Shown here piece by piece: positions 7,662 to 13,947 of a DNA stretch of 31,167 nt. Location of the stretch: the NCBI GenBank assembly GCA_964370855.1, contig CAYJMF010000057.1, positions 1 to 31,167 on the forward strand. Direction: 5' to 3'. This DNA is from JAKLKS01 sp964370855. Lineage in GTDB: Bacteria; Planctomycetota; JAJSAM01; JAKLKS01. A program made the translations under genes and the position numbers. The notes below the pieces were generated by a model. That model had not been told where the DNA came from. It ran no database searches and saw nothing but the letters and a program-made list of their open reading frames with translations. Within the stretch, counting starts at the first letter, position 1. The number at the start of each line of letters is the position of its first letter.

Positions 7662-8583
7662 GGTGGCGCTCCAGCTTCCGCAGGGCCTCCGCCTCGATCT
7701 GGCGGACGCGCTCCCGCGTGAGCTTGAGGTGCTCCCCCACCTCCTTCAGGGTCATGCGGTCCCCGTGGGGCTTGGCGGGGCCGTCGAGGAGGAGGAGGTC
7801 GCGGTCGTCGGTGAGCCCGTAGCGGAGCTTGATGATGAGCTCCTCGCGGGGCTCGAGGGTCCGGAGGGCGCCGCGCATGCGTTCGCGATCCTGGGACGCG
7901 AACAGCGCGTCCTCGGGGCGCTCGTCGCGGCGGTCCGGGAGCCCGTCGTTCCCGGCGACCATGGCGTCGAGGGAGATGGAGCCGGCACCGGACTCGTCGG
8001 CCCGGAGGGCCCGCTCGACGAGGACGGGGTCCACCTTCTGGGAGCGGATCTCCCGCTTGACCTCCGCCGCCGTCGGCGGGCGATCCAGCTTCTCCTGCAG
8101 GCGCGTGATCACGTCCTCGCGCTTCGGCTTCATGGCGTCGGCGATCTCCTCCGAGGAGGGGATGCGCCCGAGGGTCGCCTCGAGGCGGGCGCGCTCGCGC
8201 TTCACGCGGTGGATCTTCTCCGCGAGGTAGGAGGGGATGCGGACGGTCTTGGCGGTGTTGACGAGGGCGCGGCGGATGGACTGCTTGATCCACCAGGTGG
8301 CGTAGGTGGAGAAGCGCGTCTCCCGTCCCGGGTCGAACTCCTGCACCGCCTTGAGGAGCCCGAGGTTCCCCTCCTCGATGAGGTCGAGGAGCGACAGGCC
8401 GCGGTTGTTGTAGATCTTGGCGATGGAGACGACGAGGCGCAGGTTGGACCGGATCATCAGGTCCCGCGCCTCCATGTCGCCGGAGCGGACGCGGGTCGCC
8501 AGCTCCTTCTCCTGCTCGGGGGTCAGGAGACGGAAGCGGTTGATGTCCTGCAGGTAGACGTCGAGGGCGGGTTCGCGTGCCAC
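7639..8583 (-). CDS. RNA polymerase sigma-70 family factor (RpoD/SigA-like)
   Basis: A 314-residue group 1/2 sigma factor. Region 1.2 is DVYLQDINRFRLLTPEQEKE; region 2.1-2.4 runs through RSNLRLVVSIAKIYNNRG, LLDLIEEGNLGLLKAVQEFD and FSTYATWWIKQSIRRAL. Region 3 follows (RIPSYLAEKIHRV), and region 4.2 is LTRERVRQIEAEALRKLERHL. There is no acidic region 1.1, so it may be an alternative or compact primary-type factor. Region 4.1 carries about ten extra residues (DRDLLLLDGPAKPHGDR) between RYGL and TLKEVGEHL. The GTG start at 8583 sits six bases after a CAGAAT hexamer that itself follows a TTGACG box, so a leaderless mRNA is likely. hemW and possibly the ankyrin gene follow in the same unit. Confidence 0.93.
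   Translation of the reverse strand: MAREPALDVYLQDINRFRLLTPEQEKELATRVRSGDMEARDLMIRSNLRLVVSIAKIYNNRGLSLLDLIEEGNLGLLKAVQEFDPGRETRFSTYATWWIKQSIRRALVNTAKTVRIPSYLAEKIHRVKRERARLEATLGRIPSSEEIADAMKPKREDVITRLQEKLDRPPTAAEVKREIRSQKVDPVLVERALRADESGAGSISLDAMVAGNDGLPDRRDERPEDALFASQDRERMRGALRTLEPREELIIKLRYGLTDDRDLLLLDGPAKPHGDRMTLKEVGEHLKLTRERVRQIEAEALRKLERHLASRPGQ
7669..7672 (-). promoter_or_regulatory. Ribosome binding site that fixes the hemW TTG start
   Basis: GGAG on the minus strand, seven bases before the TTG at 7661 and inside the last codons of the sigma factor gene. No ATG or GTG occurs in frame before the radical SAM core, so this site decides the start. Confidence 0.55.
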
Positions 8584-8589
8584 GGGGCC

Positions 8590-8617
8590 ATTCTGGAGCC
8601 CGGGGCCCCTCCGTCAA
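8590..8617 (-). promoter_or_regulatory. Predicted leaderless promoter of the sigma factor gene
   Basis: On the minus strand TTGACG (8617-8612), a 16-base spacer and CAGAAT (8595-8590), followed by exactly six bases and the GTG start codon. With normal -10 geometry the transcript would begin at the first base of the start codon. There is no Shine-Dalgarno run in the six bases. This is one of the two best -35/-10 pairs in the window. Confidence 0.6.
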
Positions 8618-8700
8618 GAGGAAAGAGGGATGCCGGCGGGGGCCCGCTCAAGACGTGGAGGAGCCGGGGGTTGCGCCGCAGGGAGGCCGCACCTGCCCCT

Positions 8701-10095
8701 TCAGTAGGCGTTGCGGCCGGCGAGGACCTGGAGGACCGTCCGGAGGAGGATCTCGACGTCGAAAAGGAGCGACCAGCGGCGGGCGTAGTCGAGGTCGAAG
8801 GCGAGGCGCTCCTCGATGCCGCTGCGGCCCCGAAGCCCGTTCACCTGGGCCCAGCCCGTGACGCCGGACCGGAGCGAGTGGCGGAGCATGTACCCCGGGA
8901 GGGAGCGGCGGAACTGCTCCACGAACTCGGGCCGCTCCGGGCGCGGGCCGACGAGGCTCATGTCGCCGCGCAGCACGTTCCAGAGCTGGGGGAGCTCGTC
9001 GAGGGAGAACCGGCGGAGGAACGGACCCGCGGGCGTGCGGCGTGGATCCCCGGGGACGGCGAAGACGGGTCCCGTGGCGGACTCGGCCCCCTCGACCATG
9101 GTGCGGAACTTGAGCATCGTGAACACGCGGCCGTCGAGGCCGACGCGCTCCTGGCGGTGCAGCGCGGGGCCCCGCGAGGTGAGGCGCACGAGGAGGGCGA
9201 CGACGAGCAGCAGCGGGGAGAGCAGGAGGAGGAGCAGGGAGGCGAGGACGACGTCGAGGGCGCGCTTCACGGCCGCCGCCCCCCCGCCGCGGAGCGGGCT
9301 CTCCCAGTAGGAGGCGACGGCGAAGGCCCCGACCGCGTCGAGCCGCGGCGGAGGGAAGCCCGCGGGGCGCGGGAGTTCCCAGGCCATGCCGACGTCGGCC
9401 GTCCCGTCGGAGAGGGCGCGGAGGAGGTCCGCGGCGCCGGGATCGGCGAGGGCGTCCTCGAGGACGATCACGCGGCGGATCCCGTGGGCCGCGGCGGCGG
9501 CCGCGGCGGCGGAGGCGGGGCCGAGGAGCGGCGGACCGCCGGGGGCCTCCCCGGCCGCGCCGCAGCGGCCGATCACGCGGACGCCCCCGGCGCCGGGACC
9601 GGCGAGGGCGGCGGCGAGGGCCGTTGCCGGTCCCGCGCCCCCGACGAGGAGGAGCGCCTCCTCGGCGCCCCGGCGCGCGGCGAGGACGCGGCGCGCCGCG
9701 GACTCCGCCGCGGGGAGCGCCAGGGCGAGCAGCCCTCCGAGGATCAGGAGGAACCCGCGGCTGTACTGGAAGAGGTCCCTCGCGAGGAGCGCCATGGTGA
9801 ACAGGAGCAGGGTCGCCAGCGCCGCCGCCGCGAGGAACTCCCGGAGGGCCGGCGCCGGGTCCGAGGGCCGCGCGGCGTGACGGAGCCCCGCGGCCCGGCA
9901 TGCGATGAGCACGGCGAGCAGCGCCGCCGGGAGCGCCTCGAGGTACCGGGCGGGGTAGACCGAGGCGTCGCCGTCCACCGGGAGGATCCCCGACGCGAAG
10001 CGCAGCCACCACGCGGCACCCCACGCCGCGGCGGCCGCGAGGAGGCGGGCCGCCGTGGTGACGGCCACGGCGCCGGGGTCCCTGCGCTCGCTCAT
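8701..10095 (-). CDS. Undecaprenyl-phosphate sugar phosphotransferase (exopolysaccharide polyprenyl glycosylphosphotransferase)
   Basis: Integral membrane enzyme of the WbaP/WcaJ type that loads the first sugar-1-phosphate of an exopolysaccharide or O-antigen onto undecaprenyl phosphate. The 464-residue protein has an N-terminal half with four or five hydrophobic segments, then a poorly conserved CoA-binding-like region (about 165-240). The bacterial sugar transferase domain follows: a membrane hairpin LDVVLASLLLLLLSPLLLVV, then RVFTMLKFRTM, SLDELPQLWNVLRGDMSLVG, PRPERPEF and SGVTGWAQVNGLRGR. The ATG follows a TATCAT hexamer by six bases. It lies 26 bases after the metallophosphoesterase but seems to have its own promoter. 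No other polysaccharide genes are nearby, so its pathway is not evident. Confidence 0.92.
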   Translation of the reverse strand: MSERRDPGAVAVTTAARLLAAAAAWGAAWWLRFASGILPVDGDASVYPARYLEALPAALLAVLIACRAAGLRHAARPSDPAPALREFLAAAALATLLLFTMALLARDLFQYSRGFLLILGGLLALALPAAESAARRVLAARRGAEEALLLVGGAGPATALAAALAGPGAGGVRVIGRCGAAGEAPGGPPLLGPASAAAAAAAAHGIRRVIVLEDALADPGAADLLRALSDGTADVGMAWELPRPAGFPPPRLDAVGAFAVASYWESPLRGGGAAAVKRALDVVLASLLLLLLSPLLLVVALLVRLTSRGPALHRQERVGLDGRVFTMLKFRTMVEGAESATGPVFAVPGDPRRTPAGPFLRRFSLDELPQLWNVLRGDMSLVGPRPERPEFVEQFRRSLPGYMLRHSLRSGVTGWAQVNGLRGRSGIEERLAFDLDYARRWSLLFDVEILLRTVLQVLAGRNAY

Positions 10096-10101
10096 GGGGG
10101 G

Positions 10102-10107
10102 ATGATA
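10102..10107 (-). promoter_or_regulatory. -10 element of the sugar transferase gene, leaderless geometry
   Basis: TATCAT on the minus strand, followed by six C residues and then the ATG at 10095. No convincing -35 is seen at the usual distance. The spacing predicts transcription starting at the A of the start codon. Confidence 0.45.
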
Positions 10108-10121
10108 GCGCGGGCTCTGCG

Positions 10122-10844
10122 CTACTTCCCGTGCCAGAGGCGCTCCGCGAGCACGGGGGGGAGCCCCGCGGCGAGGATCTTGCGCGAGGCCGAGGCGATG
10201 TCGTAGGGCACGCGGCGGACCTCGGCGACGCGGGTCTCCGTGTCGTAGACCCCGTAGGAGGCGTGGGGGTTCCCGTCGCGGGGCTGGCCGACGCTGCCCG
10301 CGTTCACGATGGCCTTGACGGTCTCGGTGAGGTCGATCGTCGTCGCGAAGGAGAAGGTGACGGTGCCGTTCGTCGCGAAGGTGACGGGCACGTGGGAGTG
10401 GCCGACGAAGCAGACCGGCGTGTCGAGGACCTCGAGGGAGAGGTGTGCGTCGTAGGCGGTGAGGAGGTAGTCGAAGTTCTCGGGGCCGTGGACCGTGGCA
10501 TGGACGAGGGTGATGTCCCCCACCTTCGCTGTGAGCGGGAGGCCCGCGAGCCAGCGGACGGCGTCCGCGTCGAGGCGCTCCCGCGTCCACTCGATGGCCT
10601 CGCGCGCGTAGGAGTTGAAGAAGTCGAGGGAGAGGCGGCCCGCGACGGCCCAGTCGTGGTTCCCGGCGACGATGACGGGATCGAGGGAGCGGATCCGGGA
10701 GATGCAGGCCTCGGGGTCGGCGCCGTAGCCGACGATGTCCCCCGTCGATAGATACTTGTCTATGCGTTGCGCGGCGGCGTCGGCCAGCACGGCCTCGAGG
10801 GCCTCGTAGTTGCTGTGGACGTCGGAGACGACGGCGTAACGCAA
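10122..10844 (-). CDS. Metallophosphoesterase (calcineurin-like, YfcE/MJ0936 type)
   Basis: A 240-residue binuclear metal phosphoesterase. The ligands are all visible: SDVHSN (D8, H10), STGDIVGYG (D36), AGNHDW (N62, H63), LVHATVHG (H115) and VGHSH (148-151). The compact size and the single domain fit the YfcE/MJ0936 group of phosphodiesterases rather than nucleotidases. The substrate is unknown. The start is TTG at 10844, with GAGG about eight bases upstream; no ATG or GTG lies before the first beta strand (RYAVVSD). It ends 26 bases before the sugar transferase and starts 24 bases after the membrane protein gene, so it is probably the third gene of the acylphosphatase transcript. Confidence 0.9.
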   Translation of the reverse strand: MRYAVVSDVHSNYEALEAVLADAAAQRIDKYLSTGDIVGYGADPEACISRIRSLDPVIVAGNHDWAVAGRLSLDFFNSYAREAIEWTRERLDADAVRWLAGLPLTAKVGDITLVHATVHGPENFDYLLTAYDAHLSLEVLDTPVCFVGHSHVPVTFATNGTVTFSFATTIDLTETVKAIVNAGSVGQPRDGNPHASYGVYDTETRVAEVRRVPYDIASASRKILAAGLPPVLAERLWHGK

Positions 10845-10868
10845 GAGGAACCCTCGAAACCCGCGAGT

Positions 10869-11600
10869 CTAGGAGGATCCCGGACGGGGGGCGAGATCTT
10901 TGCCCCTGATCAGGGCGACGGCGGCGGCCGCCGCGGCCCCCCACCCGAGGAGGCAGGAGAGCGCGGACCACGCCGCCGCGGACGCGGGGAGGCCCCCGAA
11001 GGCGGCGTCCCGCGGGAGCAGGAGGACCGCGGATCCGGGAAGGGGGAGTCCGACGGACGCGGCGGCGACGGGAAGTGCGGCGAGAACCGAGGCGAGGATC
11101 GCGGCGAGGGCGCGCGGGGCCGCGGCCCCCACCGCGATACCGGCGCCGGCGGCGGCGAGGCAATGGGCCGCCGCCGCCGCAAGGGGCACGGCGACGACGG
11201 CGGGCGTCGGATGGATGCCGGCGCCGAGGAGGGCGGCCACCGCAGCGACGGTGCAGAGGAGGAGGACGAGCAGGCCCGCCAGGGCCGTGCCCCCCGTCGC
11301 CGCGAGAACCACGGTCCACGGCGACGACGGAACCCGGAGGAGGGGCTCGAGCCCCTCGGCGGGCCGATCCCCCGTGGCGAAGGCGACCCCCGCGAACAGG
11401 GCAAGAAGAGGCCCCGCGAGAGTGGCCGTCCCGAGAGCCCCTTCCACGGCGAGCTGGTCGGCCCCCGCGAAGGCGAAGGCGACGAGGGAGGGAGCGACGG
11501 CGGAGAGGAGGAGGGCTAGGCAGGTTCCTGCGCGGAGAGGGTGGGAGCGAAACGCCGCCAGGAAGGAAACCCGAAGGACTGCCAGGGATACGGTGGTCAT
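10869..11600 (-). CDS. Hydrophobic membrane protein, about six transmembrane segments (ABC-2 permease-like)
   Basis: A 243-residue Ala/Leu/Val-rich protein with about six hydrophobic stretches, for example around residues 27-47, 60-75, 95-125 and 130-160, and a basic C terminus. The arrangement (short cytoplasmic N-terminal helix TVSLAVLRVSFLAAFRSHPLR, then hydrophobic pairs, with a LLALFAGVAFATGDRPAEGLEPLLRVP loop read in two parts) resembles ABC-2-type export permeases. However, no ATPase gene adjoins it and no diagnostic motif is present, so the assignment is a guess. The ATG overlaps the acylphosphatase stop as ATGA. It is probably part of the acylphosphatase-metallophosphoesterase unit. 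Confidence 0.72.
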   Translation of the reverse strand: MTTVSLAVLRVSFLAAFRSHPLRAGTCLALLLSAVAPSLVAFAFAGADQLAVEGALGTATLAGPLLALFAGVAFATGDRPAEGLEPLLRVPSSPWTVVLAATGGTALAGLLVLLLCTVAAVAALLGAGIHPTPAVVAVPLAAAAAHCLAAAGAGIAVGAAAPRALAAILASVLAALPVAAASVGLPLPGSAVLLLPRDAAFGGLPASAAAWSALSCLLGWGAAAAAAVALIRGKDLAPRPGSS

Positions 11601-11887
11601 GGATGGTTGCGAATCCCGAAGGACTGAAACTCCCCCGTGGCGGGGAGCCAGGATTGCCTGGAAGACGTGATGTAAGGGCCGAGGGCGGAGTGAATGGACT
11701 GTATCAAAGAGGATACGGTAGACCTTGTTCCTTCCGCCGCAAGAAGGACTGTACCATCTGGTTGATTCATGACGTAACCTGTTACAGCAAATGAACTAGC
11801 GACTTCGCAGGTTCGGAATCTAAAGCCCACCCCCTGCACGTTTCCATGGAACACGACGTCGCATCTCTCCCTGGATTCCGTGGGCAC
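11597..11887 (-). CDS. acyP: Acylphosphatase
   Basis: Small cytoplasmic enzyme that hydrolyses acyl phosphates such as acetyl phosphate or 1,3-bisphosphoglycerate. The motif HGNVQGVGFRFRT and the segment GYVMNQPDGTV contain both catalytic residues. With the GTG start at 11887 these fall at R23 and N41, the same numbers as in the classic muscle enzyme. Total length is 96 residues, normal for the family. The start was chosen over upstream in-frame codons because of this fit and an AGGAAGG run about ten bases upstream. The codons are strikingly unlike the surroundings (AGA, TCA, GTA, ACA, ATA, CTT and TTT all occur), which points to a different origin or relaxed codon selection. The stop overlaps the next gene by four bases. 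Confidence 0.93.
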   Translation of the reverse strand: MPTESRERCDVVFHGNVQGVGFRFRTCEVASSFAVTGYVMNQPDGTVLLAAEGTRSTVSSLIQSIHSALGPYITSSRQSWLPATGEFQSFGIRNHP

Positions 11888-11968
11888 GCCCCGCCCTTCC
11901 TTCCTCAGGTGGTTCCGCGAAGTCGACCGGTATTGCGCACACCCCGCGGGGGCCAAACCTCTTTCCCC

Positions 11969-11974
11969 ATCATA
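11969..11974 (-). promoter_or_regulatory. -10 element of the acylphosphatase operon
   Basis: TATGAT on the minus strand, about 80 bases before the acylphosphatase GTG. It is the best -10 match in the divergent region between acyP and parA. No clear -35 is seen 16-18 bases upstream. Confidence 0.35.
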
Positions 11975-12000
11975 CCCGCCGGAGCGTCTCCCTGCGGGAG

Positions 12001-12006
12001 TATCCT
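12001..12006 (+). promoter_or_regulatory. Possible -10 element for parAB
   Basis: TATCCT, 70 bases before the chosen parA start and upstream of the parS site. The -35 region is not recognisable. A promoter here would place parS in the transcribed leader. Confidence 0.3.
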
Positions 12007-12034
12007 CTCCCTGTCGATGAACAGTCGGGAGCGC

Positions 12035-12050
12035 TGTTTCACGTGGAACA
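12035..12050 (+). promoter_or_regulatory. parS centromere site, first copy
   Basis: TGTTTCACGTGGAACA differs from the perfect 16-base parS palindrome TGTTTCACGTGAAACA at one base. parS loads the ParB clamp that drives chromosome segregation. It sits immediately before parA, and overlaps the GTG codon at 12043 that would be the longer parA start. Confidence 0.9.
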
Positions 12051-12075
12051 GTCCGGCTCTCGGGAAGGGCTGCCA

Positions 12076-12825
12076 TTGCCGCTGCGTACCGCCATCGCCA
12101 ACCAGAAGGGTGGAGTCGGCAAGACGACCACCGCCATGAACCTCGCCGCCGTGCTGGCCATCGGTGGGAGGAAGGTCCTCCTCGTGGACTTCGATCCCCA
12201 GGGGAATGCGACCACTGGCCTCGGACTGAGCAAGGACCCGGGGCGTGGCACGGCGGCGGTGATCCGTGGGGCCACCGGAGAGGTCACTACCCCCACGGGG
12301 GTCCCGAACCTGGACATGCTGACCTCGTCACCGGATCTCGTGGAGGCGGAGGGTCTTCTGTCGCAAATAGAGACAAGGGACCAATTCCTGCGGTCGTTGG
12401 AGAGAATCACTGCGCCCTACGACGAGGTCCTCTTCGATTGCCCGCCTTCCATGGGGGGAATCACCCGGTCGACCCTGGCCTGGGTGGATCGGGTCCTCGT
12501 CCCCATCCAGTGCGAGTTTTTCGCCATGGAGGGGCTGACTCAGATCCTGAGCATCATCGAACAGGTTCGGGCCCGGGAGAACCCCCGCCTCCGGCTGGCG
12601 GGAATCGTGCTGACGATGTTCGATGCCGACCTCCCCTTCCACCTCGAGGTGGTCGAGAACCTTCGGGGCCACCTGGAGGGGAAGATCTGCCGCACCATGA
12701 TTCCGCGGGACGTGGCGCTCGCCGAGGCGGCGAGCCATGGCGTCTCCGTGGTGGATTACGACTGCCTGAGTCTGGGTGCCTACGGGTACCTGGAGTTGGG
12801 AAAGGAGATGGCACATCATGGCTGA
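12076..12825 (+). CDS. parA: Chromosome partitioning ATPase ParA (Soj)
   Basis: Deviant Walker ATPase that drives origin segregation with ParB. From the TTG at 12076 it has 249 residues. The deviant Walker A KGGVGKTTT lies at 11-19, preceded by AIANQ. The A' motif is in VDFDPQGNATTGLG and Walker B in EVLFDCPPS. TTG 12076 was chosen because GGAAGGG lies six bases upstream and because family members start about eight residues before the ANQKGG motif. GTG at 12043 is the alternative, but lies inside parS. The stop overlaps parB by eight bases. Codons such as ATA, ACA, CAA and AGA are more frequent than in most genes here. Confidence 0.95.
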   Translation: MPLRTAIANQKGGVGKTTTAMNLAAVLAIGGRKVLLVDFDPQGNATTGLGLSKDPGRGTAAVIRGATGEVTTPTGVPNLDMLTSSPDLVEAEGLLSQIETRDQFLRSLERITAPYDEVLFDCPPSMGGITRSTLAWVDRVLVPIQCEFFAMEGLTQILSIIEQVRARENPRLRLAGIVLTMFDADLPFHLEVVENLRGHLEGKICRTMIPRDVALAEAASHGVSVVDYDCLSLGAYGYLELGKEMAHHG

Positions 12826-13774
12826 AAAGCGTCTTGGCAGGGGCCTCGACTTCCTGATTTCACGAACGGTCCCCGTTTCCGCCCCCGCGGTGCTCCCCCC
12901 CGCCATGGCCTCCCTCCCCGCCCCAATCCCAGCGGAGCCGCCGGGGCCGCGTGTTCTCCCCGTCGGAGACATCTCCCCCAACCCCTTCCAGCCCCGGAGG
13001 GAGTTCGAACCGGGGGCGCTGGCCGACCTCGAGGCCTCCATCCGTGAACACGGGGTGCTCCAGCCCATCGTGGTGCGGCCCGTCGGGGCGGCCTTCCAGC
13101 TCGTGGCGGGGGAGCGGCGTCTGAGGGCCGCAAGGAACGTCGGCCTGGCCGGCGTTCCCGTCGTGGTCCGGGACGTCACCGACGAGCAGATGCTGGCGCT
13201 GGCCCTGGTGGAGAACATCCAACGGGAGAATTTGAATGCCATCGAGACCGCGATGGCCTACCGGGACCTGCTGACGACCCCCGGGCTCACCCAGGAAGAC
13301 GTCGCCCGCCTGGTCGGGAAGAGCCGTGTCAGCATCGCCAACACCGTCCGCCTTCTCGACCTCCCGGAGGGGATCCAGGCGCAGGTTTCACGTGGAACAC
13401 TCACCGCCGGCCACGGGCGGGCCCTGCTCATGTGCCCCGACACGGTGGCCATGGAGGCTCTGGCGGCCCGCATCGTCGCCGACGGCCTCTCGGTCCGCGA
13501 GGCCGAGACGCTGGCCACGGCGGGGGCCCTGGCACCCGCGGCGACGAACCTCCGGCCCGTGGGGAGGAAGAAGAAGGAGCGCTCCAGCCACCTCGACGAA
13601 CTCGAGGACCGTCTGCGGACCGCCCTCGGCACCCGGGTGATCGTGAAGCCGGGGCGGGGGAAGCGGGGGAAGATCGTCCTCCACTACGCCAACCTGGAGG
13701 AGTTCGATCGGCTCTACGAGATCCTCACGGGGGCAGAGCCGACCCTCATCACGGCCAAGGAGATTCCTGCGTAA
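12818..13774 (+). CDS. parB: Chromosome partitioning protein ParB (Spo0J), CTP-dependent clamp
   Basis: Binds parS and slides along DNA as a CTP-gated clamp. The 318-residue protein has a Pro-rich linker (about 17-50), then NPFQPRREF (55-63), the CTP-binding GERRLRAAR (98-106) and ENIQRENLN (132-140). The helix-turn-helix that reads parS is TQEDVARLVGKSRVSIANTV (158-177), and a C-terminal dimer domain ends LEEFDRLYEILTG. ATG 12818 overlaps the end of parA and has AAAGGAG about ten bases upstream. The coding sequence carries a second parS, which encodes Val-Ser-Arg-Gly-Thr (190-194). The TAA stop lies within a perfect inverted repeat. Confidence 0.96.
   Translation: MAEKRLGRGLDFLISRTVPVSAPAVLPPAMASLPAPIPAEPPGPRVLPVGDISPNPFQPRREFEPGALADLEASIREHGVLQPIVVRPVGAAFQLVAGERRLRAARNVGLAGVPVVVRDVTDEQMLALALVENIQRENLNAIETAMAYRDLLTTPGLTQEDVARLVGKSRVSIANTVRLLDLPEGIQAQVSRGTLTAGHGRALLMCPDTVAMEALAARIVADGLSVREAETLATAGALAPAATNLRPVGRKKKERSSHLDELEDRLRTALGTRVIVKPGRGKRGKIVLHYANLEEFDRLYEILTGAEPTLITAKEIPA
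13384..13399 (+). promoter_or_regulatory. parS centromere site, second copy, inside parB
   Basis: GGTTTCACGTGGAACA matches the first parS in 15 of 16 bases, and the 14-base core GTTTCACGTGGAAC is identical. It is read as codons for Val-Ser-Arg-Gly-Thr using TCA, CGT and ACA, which are rare in this DNA. That suggests selection for the site rather than the protein. Confidence 0.88.
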
Positions 13775-13797
13775 CTCATTGCTGTGCAATGAGTTAC
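13771..13797. repeat. Perfect 12-bp inverted repeat at the parB stop codon
   Basis: GTAACTCATTGC, loop TGT, GCAATGAGTTAC. The TAA stop is inside the left arm. The stem is half A/T in a very GC-rich context, and there is no T tract after it. It may be a terminator between the convergent parB and cyclophilin genes or a protein-binding site. A weaker hairpin (CGGGC-TCTC-GCCCG) follows at 13807-13820. The remaining bases to 13947 show no gene. Confidence 0.7.
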
Positions 13798-13947
13798 TGT
13801 GGTCGGCGGGCTCTCGCCCGTGGGCCACTTCCGGGGTCATTCCCCCTGGCTGCTGGAGGGATTCTCCCGTGGAGGGGGAGCGGAAGGCATTTCTGAACGC
13901 ACGGTTACGGGTTGGAGGGGGGTGTCCCTGGAGAAGGCGACTCGCTC

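Noticed and set aside
2460..7721. A continuous open frame of over 1,700 codons on the plus strand, and many other long frames antisense to real genes
   Set aside because: At this GC content stop codons are rare, so spurious frames are long. The translations are Arg/Pro/Gly-rich, and recognised families (bshC, bshB1, bshA, hemW) lie in other frames.
11774..11785. Small inverted repeat GTAAC-CT-GTTAC
   Set aside because: Five-base arms within the acylphosphatase gene occur easily by chance.
11840..11852. GTTTCCATGGAAC, resembling a parS site
   Set aside because: The central CACGTG is missing (CCATGG instead, one base short). It codes for the conserved HGN of the acylphosphatase, so it is probably coincidental.
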